From NCBI GenBank assembly GCA_022482625.1, contig JAKVOU010000001.1:2962784-3026783 (forward strand): 64,000 nt of DNA, in the 5' to 3' direction. The notes under the pieces are model-generated. The model had not been told where the DNA came from and ran no database searches. It worked only from the letters and a program-made list of their open reading frames with translations. Shown piece after piece: positions 53,838 through 61,078 of this stretch. The stretch comes from Spirochaetia bacterium. GTDB lineage: Bacteria > Spirochaetota > Spirochaetia > Sphaerochaetales > Sphaerochaetaceae. The first letter of the stretch is position 1. Each line of letters starts with the position of its first letter. The position numbers and the translations under genes were made by a program.

Positions 53838-54532
53838 TGTCAAATAATGCAGCTTGTGGCGGAGCTATGATTCCCATGGTTGCATTAGGAATTCCTAGGG
53901 ACTCAACTACTGCAATTATTGAAGCGATTCCAAAAGAAAAAATAACATCTAGGGAACCAGAATTGCTTATAAAGGCAAAGGGGCTGTTACCCAAACTTTT
54001 TATCAAGAAAATAGATGTCTTGATTGTTGATACTATAGGTAAAAATTTTAGTGGTGCTGGCATGGATGCAAATATTACAGGGTCGTTCATATCTCCGTTT
54101 GCAAGCGGAGGACCTGAGGTTGAAAGATATGTGATATTGGATTTGAGCAAAGAATCACATGGAAATGCAATGGGCGCCGGCCGAGCTGATTTCATGACAA
54201 AGCGTTTGTTCGATAAAATAGATTTTGATTCAGCATATCCAAATGCTTTGACCTGTAAGCTTCTTTTAGGCGCAAAAATCCCAATTGTTTTAAAGAATGA
54301 TGAAGATGCAATAAAAGCCGGAATTTTCACCTGTGATTCAATTGATTTTGACAACCCTAGAATTGTCCGTATCCATGATAGTTCGCATGTTACAAAAATT
54401 ATGGTTTCAGAAGCGTTGTCAGAAGAAGTGGAAAAATCTTCAGAAATGAAATTGCTTTCTGAATTCCAGCCAATGACTTTTGATGAAAAAGGTAATTTGG
54501 ATATTTCTTCTGACTTTTGGAATAGAAGGTGA
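53838..54532 (+). pseudogene. Deletion-fusion pseudogene: TctA segment joined to LarA-like C-terminus
   Basis: The first ~27 codons (SNNAACGGAMIPMVALGIPR, then DSTTAII) equal the conserved TctA core (compare NNASVGGSLIPMSALGIPGD in the intact copy). Without a stop, the frame runs into EAIPKEKITSREPELL... which aligns with DSILAKDVLDREPELL in the LarA-like protein at 56212, and continues to its end (DVLIVDTIGKNFSGAGMDAN, ITGSFISPFASGG). Hence everything between the middle of a lost TctA and the middle of a lost LarA was deleted. The LarA part lacks the N-terminal catalytic half. A TTG at 53810 could start translation inside the MBL gene. Confidence 0.85.
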
Positions 54533-54537
54533 AAATT

Positions 54538-55419
54538 ATGAAAACAATGAAAAAGGCATATGAGGATTATTTACAACGGCGGAATATTTTAATGCAAGAT
54601 TCCCATGCTCAATTTTGGTTTGAGCAAGAAAAGCGTTATGTACATCCATTTCGGATATTTGGAAATATTTATTATGTGGGTGATAACTGGGTGTGTGTCC
54701 ATATCATTGATACAGGAGATGGACTTTTAATGATTGATGCTGGAAATGTTGGGGCAACAGCTATGCTTATAAATTCAATTTGGGAAATTGGATTGGATCC
54801 TAAAAATGTAAAATGGATTATTTTAAGTCATGGGCATGTAGATCATATTGGAGCGGCTTGGTTTTTCAAGAGGATGTTTGGAACAAGGTTGTTGATGGGC
54901 GAACCTGATGCCATAAATTTTAAGGAAAAACCAGAATTGTCAGCAATTCAAGATGCAGGACAGTTACAGGATTCTTTGTTCATGGTGGATGAGGTAATAA
55001 GAGATGGTGATGTTAAACAGTTTGGAAATACTCTGATACATTTTTTTCTTGTTCCTGGACATACGGATGGATGTGTAGCTGCTTTTTTTGATGTTTCTGA
55101 TGGTGTCTCCTTTAAAAGGGCCGGTTATTATGGAGGATTTGGATTTAATACTTTGCAAAAAGATTATTTACTGGAAATAGGCGATAATACCTTTAATCAT
55201 CGGAAAATGTATCTTAATTCGCTTCGGCATGTCAGAGAACAGAAGGTTGATATTTTCTTGGGAAATCATACTGAGAATAATCATTTGTTGGAAAAGAGGA
55301 AACAAATGTTAATGGGCTGTAGCAAAAATCCCTTTATTAATTCGTCCGAATGGAAAGAATATTTGGATAAGAAGCGCGATGCCCTTATGTTATTTATGAA
55401 TGATCCCAAAAACAAATAA
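54538..55419 (+). CDS. MBL-fold metallo-hydrolase, copy 2 (293 aa)
   Basis: A paralogue of the MBL protein at 52978. HGHVDH (residues 98-103) provides the metal site, LVPGHTDGCVAAFF a further ligand, and FLGNHTENNHL a C-terminal His. Shared N-terminal pattern FGNIYYVGDNWVCVHIIDTG. Somewhat longer. ATG 54538 sits six bases after the stop of the chimeric pseudogene with AGAAGG upstream. The duplication of MBL genes around TTT and LarA pieces suggests repeated cassettes TTT-MBL-LarA. Confidence 0.85.
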   Translation: MKTMKKAYEDYLQRRNILMQDSHAQFWFEQEKRYVHPFRIFGNIYYVGDNWVCVHIIDTGDGLLMIDAGNVGATAMLINSIWEIGLDPKNVKWIILSHGHVDHIGAAWFFKRMFGTRLLMGEPDAINFKEKPELSAIQDAGQLQDSLFMVDEVIRDGDVKQFGNTLIHFFLVPGHTDGCVAAFFDVSDGVSFKRAGYYGGFGFNTLQKDYLLEIGDNTFNHRKMYLNSLRHVREQKVDIFLGNHTENNHLLEKRKQMLMGCSKNPFINSSEWKEYLDKKRDALMLFMNDPKNK

Positions 55420-55468
55420 GAAAAATTTTATTTTGTACACGAATGATGGAAAACATTGATCCAATCGT

Positions 55469-55717
55469 TCAATTGGGCTTTTCATCCCGATATCTGAGCA
55501 AAATGGAAGTTGCGAGGCTCCGTTTCAGGAATTCCTCGATTTTCATGTTCATATCCCGTGGCGTATTCGTGATGAAGGCAAAGAGGTTCAGATAGTCCTG
55601 CAGGTCATCCCTGCAGAAGCCGCCGTGGACATTGAGGGATCTTTTTCAGCAGCCTGTGCACGCTGTTGATCCTGTCCATGGGATTGCCATAGCCTGCAAG
55701 GCCCCTCGTTTCCCTCG
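55469..55717 (-). pseudogene. IS1595-like transposase C-terminal remnant, second site
   Basis: Read on the minus strand: RGLAGYGNPMDRINSVHRLL then KK in one frame, and after a one-base shift NVHGGFCRDDLQDYLNLFAF, ITNTPRDMNMKIEEFLKRSL, ATSILLRYRDEKPN-stop. The layout (INS-x-H-x-x-LKK ... DYLNLF) is that of the C-terminus of IS1595/ISXO2-type transposases. The frameshift and missing N-terminus make it a pseudogene. It is more complete than the copy at 37640-37756. Its left edge meets the TctC::TctA pseudogene at a CCCTCGAGGG palindrome (55712-55721). Confidence 0.6.
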
Positions 55718-55720
55718 AGG

Positions 55721-56212
55721 GTTACTTTTGCAAATGGTTCAACAAAACAACAGCAATCACAGGATAGTAGTACTACGGCTACATCAGTTAAATGGCCCTC
55801 GACTGTAGAAATCATTGTTCCTGCAGGTGCAGGTGACGATACTGATTTTAATGCTCGATTACTTGCCCAGAAGTTATCTAAAAAAATATATATTAATTTT
55901 GTAGTATCTAATGTAAATGGTAATGGAGGAGCAACAGGAATTCGACAAGTAAGGAATACAAAACCAGATGGCTCTACTGTTTTGTTTTACTATTCTGCAG
56001 TAGTAGTCAATCAGTTGACTGGAGCTGCTGATTATGGATTTGTTTTGGGCGGTATTATCGAACAAAATCTTATCCGTGGCCTCATGTATGCAAATGGCAA
56101 TTTCTTAGTTTTCTTTACTTCGCCGGTAGCTGCTGTTTGTCTTGGGTTAGCAGTTGTCTATATGATATATTTGATTATAAAACAAATAAAAATGAAAAGG
56201 GAGCAGCATTAA
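55721..56212 (+). pseudogene. Deletion-fusion pseudogene: TctC N-terminus joined to TctA C-terminus
   Basis: A 163-codon frame without a start codon opens with VTFANGSTKQQQSQDSS, the end of a signal peptide, then TctC sequence (STVEIIVPAGAGDDTDFNAR, SNVNGNGGATGIRQVRNTKP, DGSTVLFYYSAVVVNQLTG). It then passes in frame into the end of a TctA (VLGGIIEQNLIRGLMYANGN, LVFFTSPVAAVCLGLAVVYM, then a basic tail KQIKMKREQH). The end of TctC, all of TctB and most of TctA are missing. The signal-peptide start was lost at the transposase junction. Its stop overlaps the start of the LarA-like gene, keeping that gene's original context. Confidence 0.85.
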
Positions 56213-57528
56213 TGGTTAAGGTTGAAAAAGATGGGAAAGTATCCCAATTATTAAGTTCTGTACTGATTCCACGAATGTTTCATGCAACCCAAGTTTTCCC
56301 TAATGAAAAAATTAAATGTGAAGATATTCCCGCCTATGTTGACGCGTTACTTAATGATAGTTGCTATAAGTCTTTGGTGAGACCTGCTATGAATATTGCT
56401 ATTACTGCCGGTAGTAGGGGAATACGTAATATTGACATAATTACAAAGGCAATAGTGGATTGGGTAAAAAGGCAACATGCTGTTCCTTTTATTGTCCCTG
56501 CAATGGGGAGTCATGGAGGTGCAACCGCCCAAGGGCAACGAGAGATTCTGACTCATTATGGGATTTCAGAAAGGACAATGGGTTGTCCTGTAGTTTCTTC
56601 AATGGAAGTAATAAAACTAGGTGTTTCGAAAAGCGGTAAAACGGTCTTTTTCGATAAACATGCCTATGAAGCAGATGGTATCATCGTTTCGTGTAGAATT
56701 AAACCTCATAACGCATTTCGAGGGCCTATAGAAAGTGGTATCTGCAAGATGCTGACTGTTGGTTTGGGAAAACAAATTGGCGCTTCTGTTGTTCATGGTG
56801 ATGGAATGGCTCATATAGCGCAAAATATTCCTGAAATGGCAAAAGTAGTATTGGAAAAAGCTCCAGTACTTTTTGCCGTTGCAACTATTGAAAATGCTTA
56901 TGATCAAACATATATGATTGATTCTATTCTTGCAAAAGATGTTCTTGATCGTGAACCTGAATTATTGAAAATTGCCTTTAGGCAAATGCCATCGCTTTTG
57001 GTTGGAAAAACCGATGTATTGATTGTAGATGAAATTGGTAAAAATTTTAGTGGGACCGGAGTAGATCCAAATATTACTGGTACTTTTTCTACTCCATATG
57101 CTTCGGGAGGTATAAAAGTTCAGCGAACCTGTATGCTTGATTTGACGGAGGAATCTGATGGAAATGCGTTGGGTATCGGACTTGCTGATGTTATTACAAA
57201 TAAGATTTTTTCCAAAATGGATATTAGCAAGATGTATCCTAATTGTATTACCAGTACTGTATTGGCGTCAGCAAAGATTCCATGTATTGTATATAGCGAT
57301 AAAGAAGCAATTCAACTGTGTATTCGTACATGTACAGGTTTATCAGGGAAGCAACCTTATGTTGTTAGAATTCCTAACAGTTTGAATATTGGGCAGGTAA
57401 TGCTTTCAGAGCGATATTATAATGATGTTATAGGGGGTAAATATCCTAATGTCCATGCAGTTGATCAACCGAAAGCTTTGGAATTTGATCAAGCTGGTAT
57501 GTTGCAAACTACCTGCCTAATTGATTAA
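56212..57528 (+). CDS. LarA-like (DUF2088/lactate racemase domain) protein (438 aa)
   Basis: A full-length relative of nickel-pincer lactate racemase LarA, of the subgroup often seen next to TTT transporters. Conserved areas: AITAGSRGIRNIDIITKAIV, VPAMGSHGGATAQGQREIL with a His, RIKPHNAFRGPIESGICKML (possible His and pincer-Lys), SVVHGDG, and the C-terminal DVLIVDEIGKNFSGTGVDPN followed by ITGTFSTPYASGG. The His-to-Lys spacing differs from classical LarA, so the reaction may be another alpha-hydroxyacid racemisation or epimerisation. ATG 56212 shares a base with the preceding stop. LarB/C/E maturation genes are not in the window. Confidence 0.83.
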   Translation: MVKVEKDGKVSQLLSSVLIPRMFHATQVFPNEKIKCEDIPAYVDALLNDSCYKSLVRPAMNIAITAGSRGIRNIDIITKAIVDWVKRQHAVPFIVPAMGSHGGATAQGQREILTHYGISERTMGCPVVSSMEVIKLGVSKSGKTVFFDKHAYEADGIIVSCRIKPHNAFRGPIESGICKMLTVGLGKQIGASVVHGDGMAHIAQNIPEMAKVVLEKAPVLFAVATIENAYDQTYMIDSILAKDVLDREPELLKIAFRQMPSLLVGKTDVLIVDEIGKNFSGTGVDPNITGTFSTPYASGGIKVQRTCMLDLTEESDGNALGIGLADVITNKIFSKMDISKMYPNCITSTVLASAKIPCIVYSDKEAIQLCIRTCTGLSGKQPYVVRIPNSLNIGQVMLSERYYNDVIGGKYPNVHAVDQPKALEFDQAGMLQTTCLID

Positions 57529-57581
57529 GTTGCTAACAGTATGTTGGGTGTAATTATTTATATCTGAAAGGGTAATGCTCA

Positions 57582-58583
57582 ATGGGAAAGAAAAAAGTTT
57601 TCGTAGGACAAGCGGTTTCATCATCTGGTATTAATTATCTGATTAGTCATGGGTATCAAGTCGTTAATGCCACAAAAGCTGATCCAAGAGTTTGGGTACA
57701 TGAAATAGGTGATGCGGATGGTTTTTTTTCCAGAGGTACCATAGGGTGCCCTGGTTTTGTAATGGATGTTGCAAAATCTCTCAAAGTCATAGGAAACTAT
57801 GGTGTTGGAATTGACAAAATAGATGTCAAGCATGCCACAGAGCTCGGCATACAGGTGACGAATGGTCCCTATTCTAATTTGGTTGCAGTAGCTGAGTATA
57901 CAATGGCTTTGATTTTGGCTCTCGAAACGGATTTAATTCATATGGATAGTCAAACACGGGAAGGACATTGGAATGATATTCGAGATACGACTAACGCCCG
58001 TGAAATCAAAGGGAGAACATTGGGAATTGTAGGTTTTGGCCATATAGGAAGGTATGTAGCCCAATGTGCTAAAACCTTCGGTATGCATATTATAATATAT
58101 AATCATAATCTTTCAAAGGATACTGTCCCTGGTTATGTTACTTTGATTGATTCCCTTGCTGAGATCTTTAGTAAAGCAGATGTCGTTTCTTTGCATGTAC
58201 CTTTGACTAAAGCGACTTTTCATCTTGTCAGTGATGGCCTTCTCAATTGTATGAAGCCATCTGCATATATTATTAATTGTGCCCGTGGTGGTGTCATTGA
58301 TGAGAACGCTTTATATACGAAGCTTGTTAATAAAGAAATTGCCGGAGCTGGAATTAATTGTTTTGAGGAAGAACCTGTCAGATCTGGCAATAAATTACTG
58401 AAACTAAGCAATATTATTGTAGGACCTCATAGTGCAGGACAAACAGTAGATTCTGTTGAACGGATGAGTCTACATGCTGCAATTGGGATAGATGAAGTCT
58501 TAAGTGGGAAAAATCCTTCATGGCCTGTTAATTTTGTAGATAAGAAAATTATTTCTAAATGTATGCAAACTAACTCTAGATAG
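57582..58583 (+). CDS. D-2-hydroxyacid dehydrogenase (333 aa)
   Basis: The two-domain D-isomer-specific 2-hydroxyacid dehydrogenase family (as in phosphoglycerate, hydroxypyruvate or glyoxylate reductases). The NAD-binding motif VGFGHIGRYVAQCAKTFG is at about residue 150; the catalytic Arg is in NCARGGVIDENAL, Glu in CFEEEPV, and His in VGPHSAGQT. NGPYSNLVAVAEYTMALIL is the usual dimer helix. It follows the LarA-like gene by 54 bases and probably oxidises or reduces the product of the racemase. Substrate unknown. Confidence 0.88.
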   Translation: MGKKKVFVGQAVSSSGINYLISHGYQVVNATKADPRVWVHEIGDADGFFSRGTIGCPGFVMDVAKSLKVIGNYGVGIDKIDVKHATELGIQVTNGPYSNLVAVAEYTMALILALETDLIHMDSQTREGHWNDIRDTTNAREIKGRTLGIVGFGHIGRYVAQCAKTFGMHIIIYNHNLSKDTVPGYVTLIDSLAEIFSKADVVSLHVPLTKATFHLVSDGLLNCMKPSAYIINCARGGVIDENALYTKLVNKEIAGAGINCFEEEPVRSGNKLLKLSNIIVGPHSAGQTVDSVERMSLHAAIGIDEVLSGKNPSWPVNFVDKKIISKCMQTNSR

Positions 58584-58732
58584 TTTGATATTAAAAGGAT
58601 AAAAATGGAAAATAAAACAAGTGGATTTTATGTCAATTAATATGTTTGTATTGACTTTATTTAGGAGCGTAATGCTAAAGTATTCTACTTAATTATTTTT
58701 ACTTATTTACTTTTCAATTACGTAAGTAATAT

Positions 58733-58761
58733 TTGATTATTCAATAAGAAAATGCTATAAT
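58733..58761 (+). promoter_or_regulatory. Promoter of the IclR gene
   Basis: TTGATT (58733-58738) and TATAAT (58756-58761) with a 17-base spacer, 44 bases before the ATG. A good match to the housekeeping consensus. Confidence 0.6.
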
Positions 58762-58778
58762 ACTCTATAAGTGTTATA
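58756..58778. promoter_or_regulatory. Candidate IclR autoregulatory operator
   Basis: TATAATACTC and AAGTGTTATA with three central bases form an imperfect inverted repeat (8 of 10 pairs) that starts at the -10 box. AT-rich palindromes also mark the promoters of tctC copies 1 and 2, gudD and garR, so a common regulator is possible. Confidence 0.35.
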
Positions 58779-58804
58779 AAAATAAAGATATTTTTGAGGT
58801 GTAT

Positions 58805-59593
58805 ATGGCAGTTGACAATGACAAATACAGTATCAAAGCTGTAATGAGATGTTTCCAGATTCTTGATTTTGCGGCTGACCATAATGGTCCTATATCCATT
58901 CCTGATGTATGCACAGCTTTGGATACCAACAGCAATATGGCTTTCAGGTTACTCAACAGCCTTGAGAGTTCCGGATATATGGTAAAGGATGCTACTACCG
59001 GTTTATATTCCGTTTCCCTGAAGACATTGAAGCTGTCAAGGAGAGCATTGCAATCGTTGGTAATACGTAAAGTTACCATGCCTTATCTTGAATTGCTATG
59101 GAACCAGTATCCGAAGGCAAATGCCAATATGGCAGTCTTCCATCAAGATGAGGTCCTTATGCTTGACCGTGTCGACACACAAACTACTCCACGTACCTAT
59201 TTTACTCCTGGCCGTGTCTTGCCTTTTCATTGTTCTGGACTGGGAAAAGTGCTGACTTGTTCGCTCCCGGAAAAAGAAATTGACAAACTGATAAAAGAAA
59301 AAGGATTGAAAAAGTATACCGAGAATACTATTACTGATCCTGATCGCTTGAAAGAGGAATTACGGAAGGTAAAGGAAGAAGGTGTCGGTCGGGACAGAAA
59401 TGAGTTTATGCAGGGTGACAATTGTTCTGCAGTTCCTATTTTCGGGCATGAAGGTGCAATAGTTGCAGCAATCAGTCTCAGTTCACTTTCTACGAACATG
59501 AGTGCAGACGAAATTGAGGCAGCTATTCCTGTATTGAAAGATACGGCGACAAAGATTTCTTATGTGATGGGATTTGGTGCACAGTTGCTCTGA
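58805..59593 (+). CDS. IclR-family transcriptional regulator (262 aa)
   Basis: The N-terminal winged HTH (about residues 10-70) reads SIKAVMRCFQILDFAADHNG and SIPDVCTALDTNSNMAFRLL then NSLESSGYM. The C-terminal IclR effector domain has PFHCSGLGKVLTCSLPEKEI, GVGRDRNEFMQGDNCSAVPI and FGHEGAIVAAISLSSL. KdgR-like IclR proteins typically control sugar-acid pathways, so this is the most likely regulator of the hexarate/TTT island. ATG 58805 has GAGG; GTG 58799 would add two residues. Confidence 0.92.
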   Translation: MAVDNDKYSIKAVMRCFQILDFAADHNGPISIPDVCTALDTNSNMAFRLLNSLESSGYMVKDATTGLYSVSLKTLKLSRRALQSLVIRKVTMPYLELLWNQYPKANANMAVFHQDEVLMLDRVDTQTTPRTYFTPGRVLPFHCSGLGKVLTCSLPEKEIDKLIKEKGLKKYTENTITDPDRLKEELRKVKEEGVGRDRNEFMQGDNCSAVPIFGHEGAIVAAISLSSLSTNMSADEIEAAIPVLKDTATKISYVMGFGAQLL

Positions 59594-59658
59594 TTGGCAG
59601 TAACTGTTATTTTTTCAAGGAAAAGGGTAGTTTGTCTTTTATGTTGTTTCTCAAAGCG

Positions 59659-59692
59659 ATGCAGCTTCCGTTTCTAAAAACGGAAGCTGCAT
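59659..59692. terminator. Bidirectional terminator between iclR and garR copy 2
   Basis: ATGCAGCTTCCGTTT (59659-59673) pairs perfectly with AAACGGAAGCTGCAT (59678-59692), followed on the plus strand by GCCAATTTTTAC. It lies between two convergent genes. Confidence 0.8.
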
Positions 59693-59735
59693 GCCAATTT
59701 TTACAAAACAAAACTAACCAAAGCAATGGAGTATA

Positions 59736-60620
59736 TCAATCTCCGATAGAAATACCGGATAATTGCTTATAGTAAAGAGCCAGTCCACTGTGATCTTCCA
59801 GACCTTTTCCCTGTGCATGTAAGTTTTCAAACATTTCCTGCACAGCGACTGTCAAAGGAAGCGGAGACCCGAATTTATGGGCAGACATAATTGCATTGTT
59901 CAGATCCTTGATATGCAGGTCAATCCTGAAACCAGGCTTGAAATCTCCTGCAATCATCATCGGAGCCTTTGCGTTCATTACAGTTGAACCAGCAAGTCCA
60001 CCTTTGATGGCTTCGAATACAGTCTGCGGATCAACACCAGCTTTCTTGGCCAAGGTAAGTGCCTCAGCAAGAATAGCAATATTACCGGCAACGATTATCT
60101 GATTTGCCAGTTTTGTTGTGTTTCCCGCTCCGACAGAGCCACAATAGACAACAGAAGAGCCCATGGCATTCAATATAGGTTCACACTGTTCAAATATCTG
60201 TTTCTCACCGCCGACCATAATCGAAAGGGTGCCGTCAATTGCTTTTGGTTCTCCGCCTGAAACCGGGGCATCAAGCATCTTGATACCTTTCTGCGCACAG
60301 GCCACTGCAACATCCTGACTGTCTGTAGGTGCTATGGAACTCATATCGATTAGAATAGTTCCGGTTTTTGCATTGTCAAGCAGCCCATCTTTGTCCATGA
60401 CGACAGATTTGACCTGAGGACCATTTGGAAGCATGGTAATGATGATATCTGCCCTTTGCATGATATCTTGGGCAGACGTACCTGCCACAGCACCATCTTT
60501 AGCTACAGCATCGATGTTTGACTGATGATGGTCGCTCACCAGAACTTCATAACCAGCCTTAAGCAGATTTCTGACCATGGGCTTGCCCATGATACCGAGA
60601 CCGATAAATGCAATCTTCAT
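59736..60620 (-). CDS. garR: Tartronate semialdehyde reductase, copy 2 (294 aa)
   Basis: A second beta-hydroxyacid dehydrogenase nearly parallel to the copy at 48048 over its whole length: AFIGLGIMGKPMVRNLLKAG, DAPVSGGEPKAIDGTLSIMV, GNTTKLANQIIVAGNIAILA and the identical block EALTLAKKAGVDPQTVFEAI. The start at ATG 60620 has CGGAGG; the farther in-frame ATG is not needed. It is convergent with iclR and has its own AT-rich promoter region. Two copies may serve the glucarate/galactarate and another route (e.g. glyoxylate via tartronate semialdehyde). Confidence 0.93.
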   Translation of the reverse strand: MKIAFIGLGIMGKPMVRNLLKAGYEVLVSDHHQSNIDAVAKDGAVAGTSAQDIMQRADIIITMLPNGPQVKSVVMDKDGLLDNAKTGTILIDMSSIAPTDSQDVAVACAQKGIKMLDAPVSGGEPKAIDGTLSIMVGGEKQIFEQCEPILNAMGSSVVYCGSVGAGNTTKLANQIIVAGNIAILAEALTLAKKAGVDPQTVFEAIKGGLAGSTVMNAKAPMMIAGDFKPGFRIDLHIKDLNNAIMSAHKFGSPLPLTVAVQEMFENLHAQGKGLEDHSGLALYYKQLSGISIGD

Positions 60621-61078
60621 GTTTTTCCTCCGGATTCTGTATAAAAAACTAACATATTGTAAAATTTTGGTCAAATATAATTATATTAATTTATAAAAAT
60701 ATAAATATTTTATAATTTAAAAATAAATATTTTTATATTTGTGATAATATATCGAGTTTCCTTGAGGTGTTTATACGCTGGTTCCCTGTGGAATCCTTCA
60801 ACAGTGCTGAAGGAACAAATATTTTTGAGGAATCGTGGCATGGTATACATGTGCTGTACTGGAATGGATAGAGTCTTTGGGCAATAGCTTTATTTCAAAA
60901 GTAAGGCAGGAGAAGTAAATTACTCTGGAGAACTGCCAGAGGTATCCCTTGTCTTCCTTACGAATTGGTATATTCTGTGAAAGATCTGCAGGCGTCAAGA
61001 AAAAGATACTGTCCTTTAAAGGGCAGTATCTTTTTACATTTCAGACTATAGCAGGCAATGATATCAGACTGATATTTT
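60621..61078. other. Non-coding region between garR copy 2 and the LacI-type gene
   Basis: 458 bases. The first 130 are extremely AT-rich with several AT palindromes (e.g. ATATAATTATAT) and hold the garR promoter. A hairpin TCCTTCA/TGAAGGA (60794-60814) precedes ATTTTT. The remainder to 60998 has no recognisable gene. Confidence 0.4.
61000..61036 (-). terminator. Terminator of the araA-araD-lacI operon
   Basis: AAAAGATACTG-CCC-type stem: GATACTGTCC (61005-61014) pairs with GGGCAGTATC (61021-61030) with one G-U pair. It is flanked by A-runs on the left and T-runs on the right, so it works on both strands and closes the arabinose operon. Confidence 0.8.

Noticed and set aside
37640-55717. Active composite transposon
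   Set aside because: Both flanking transposase copies are truncated and diverged, and no terminal inverted repeats or target duplications are recognisable; only an ancient event can be argued.
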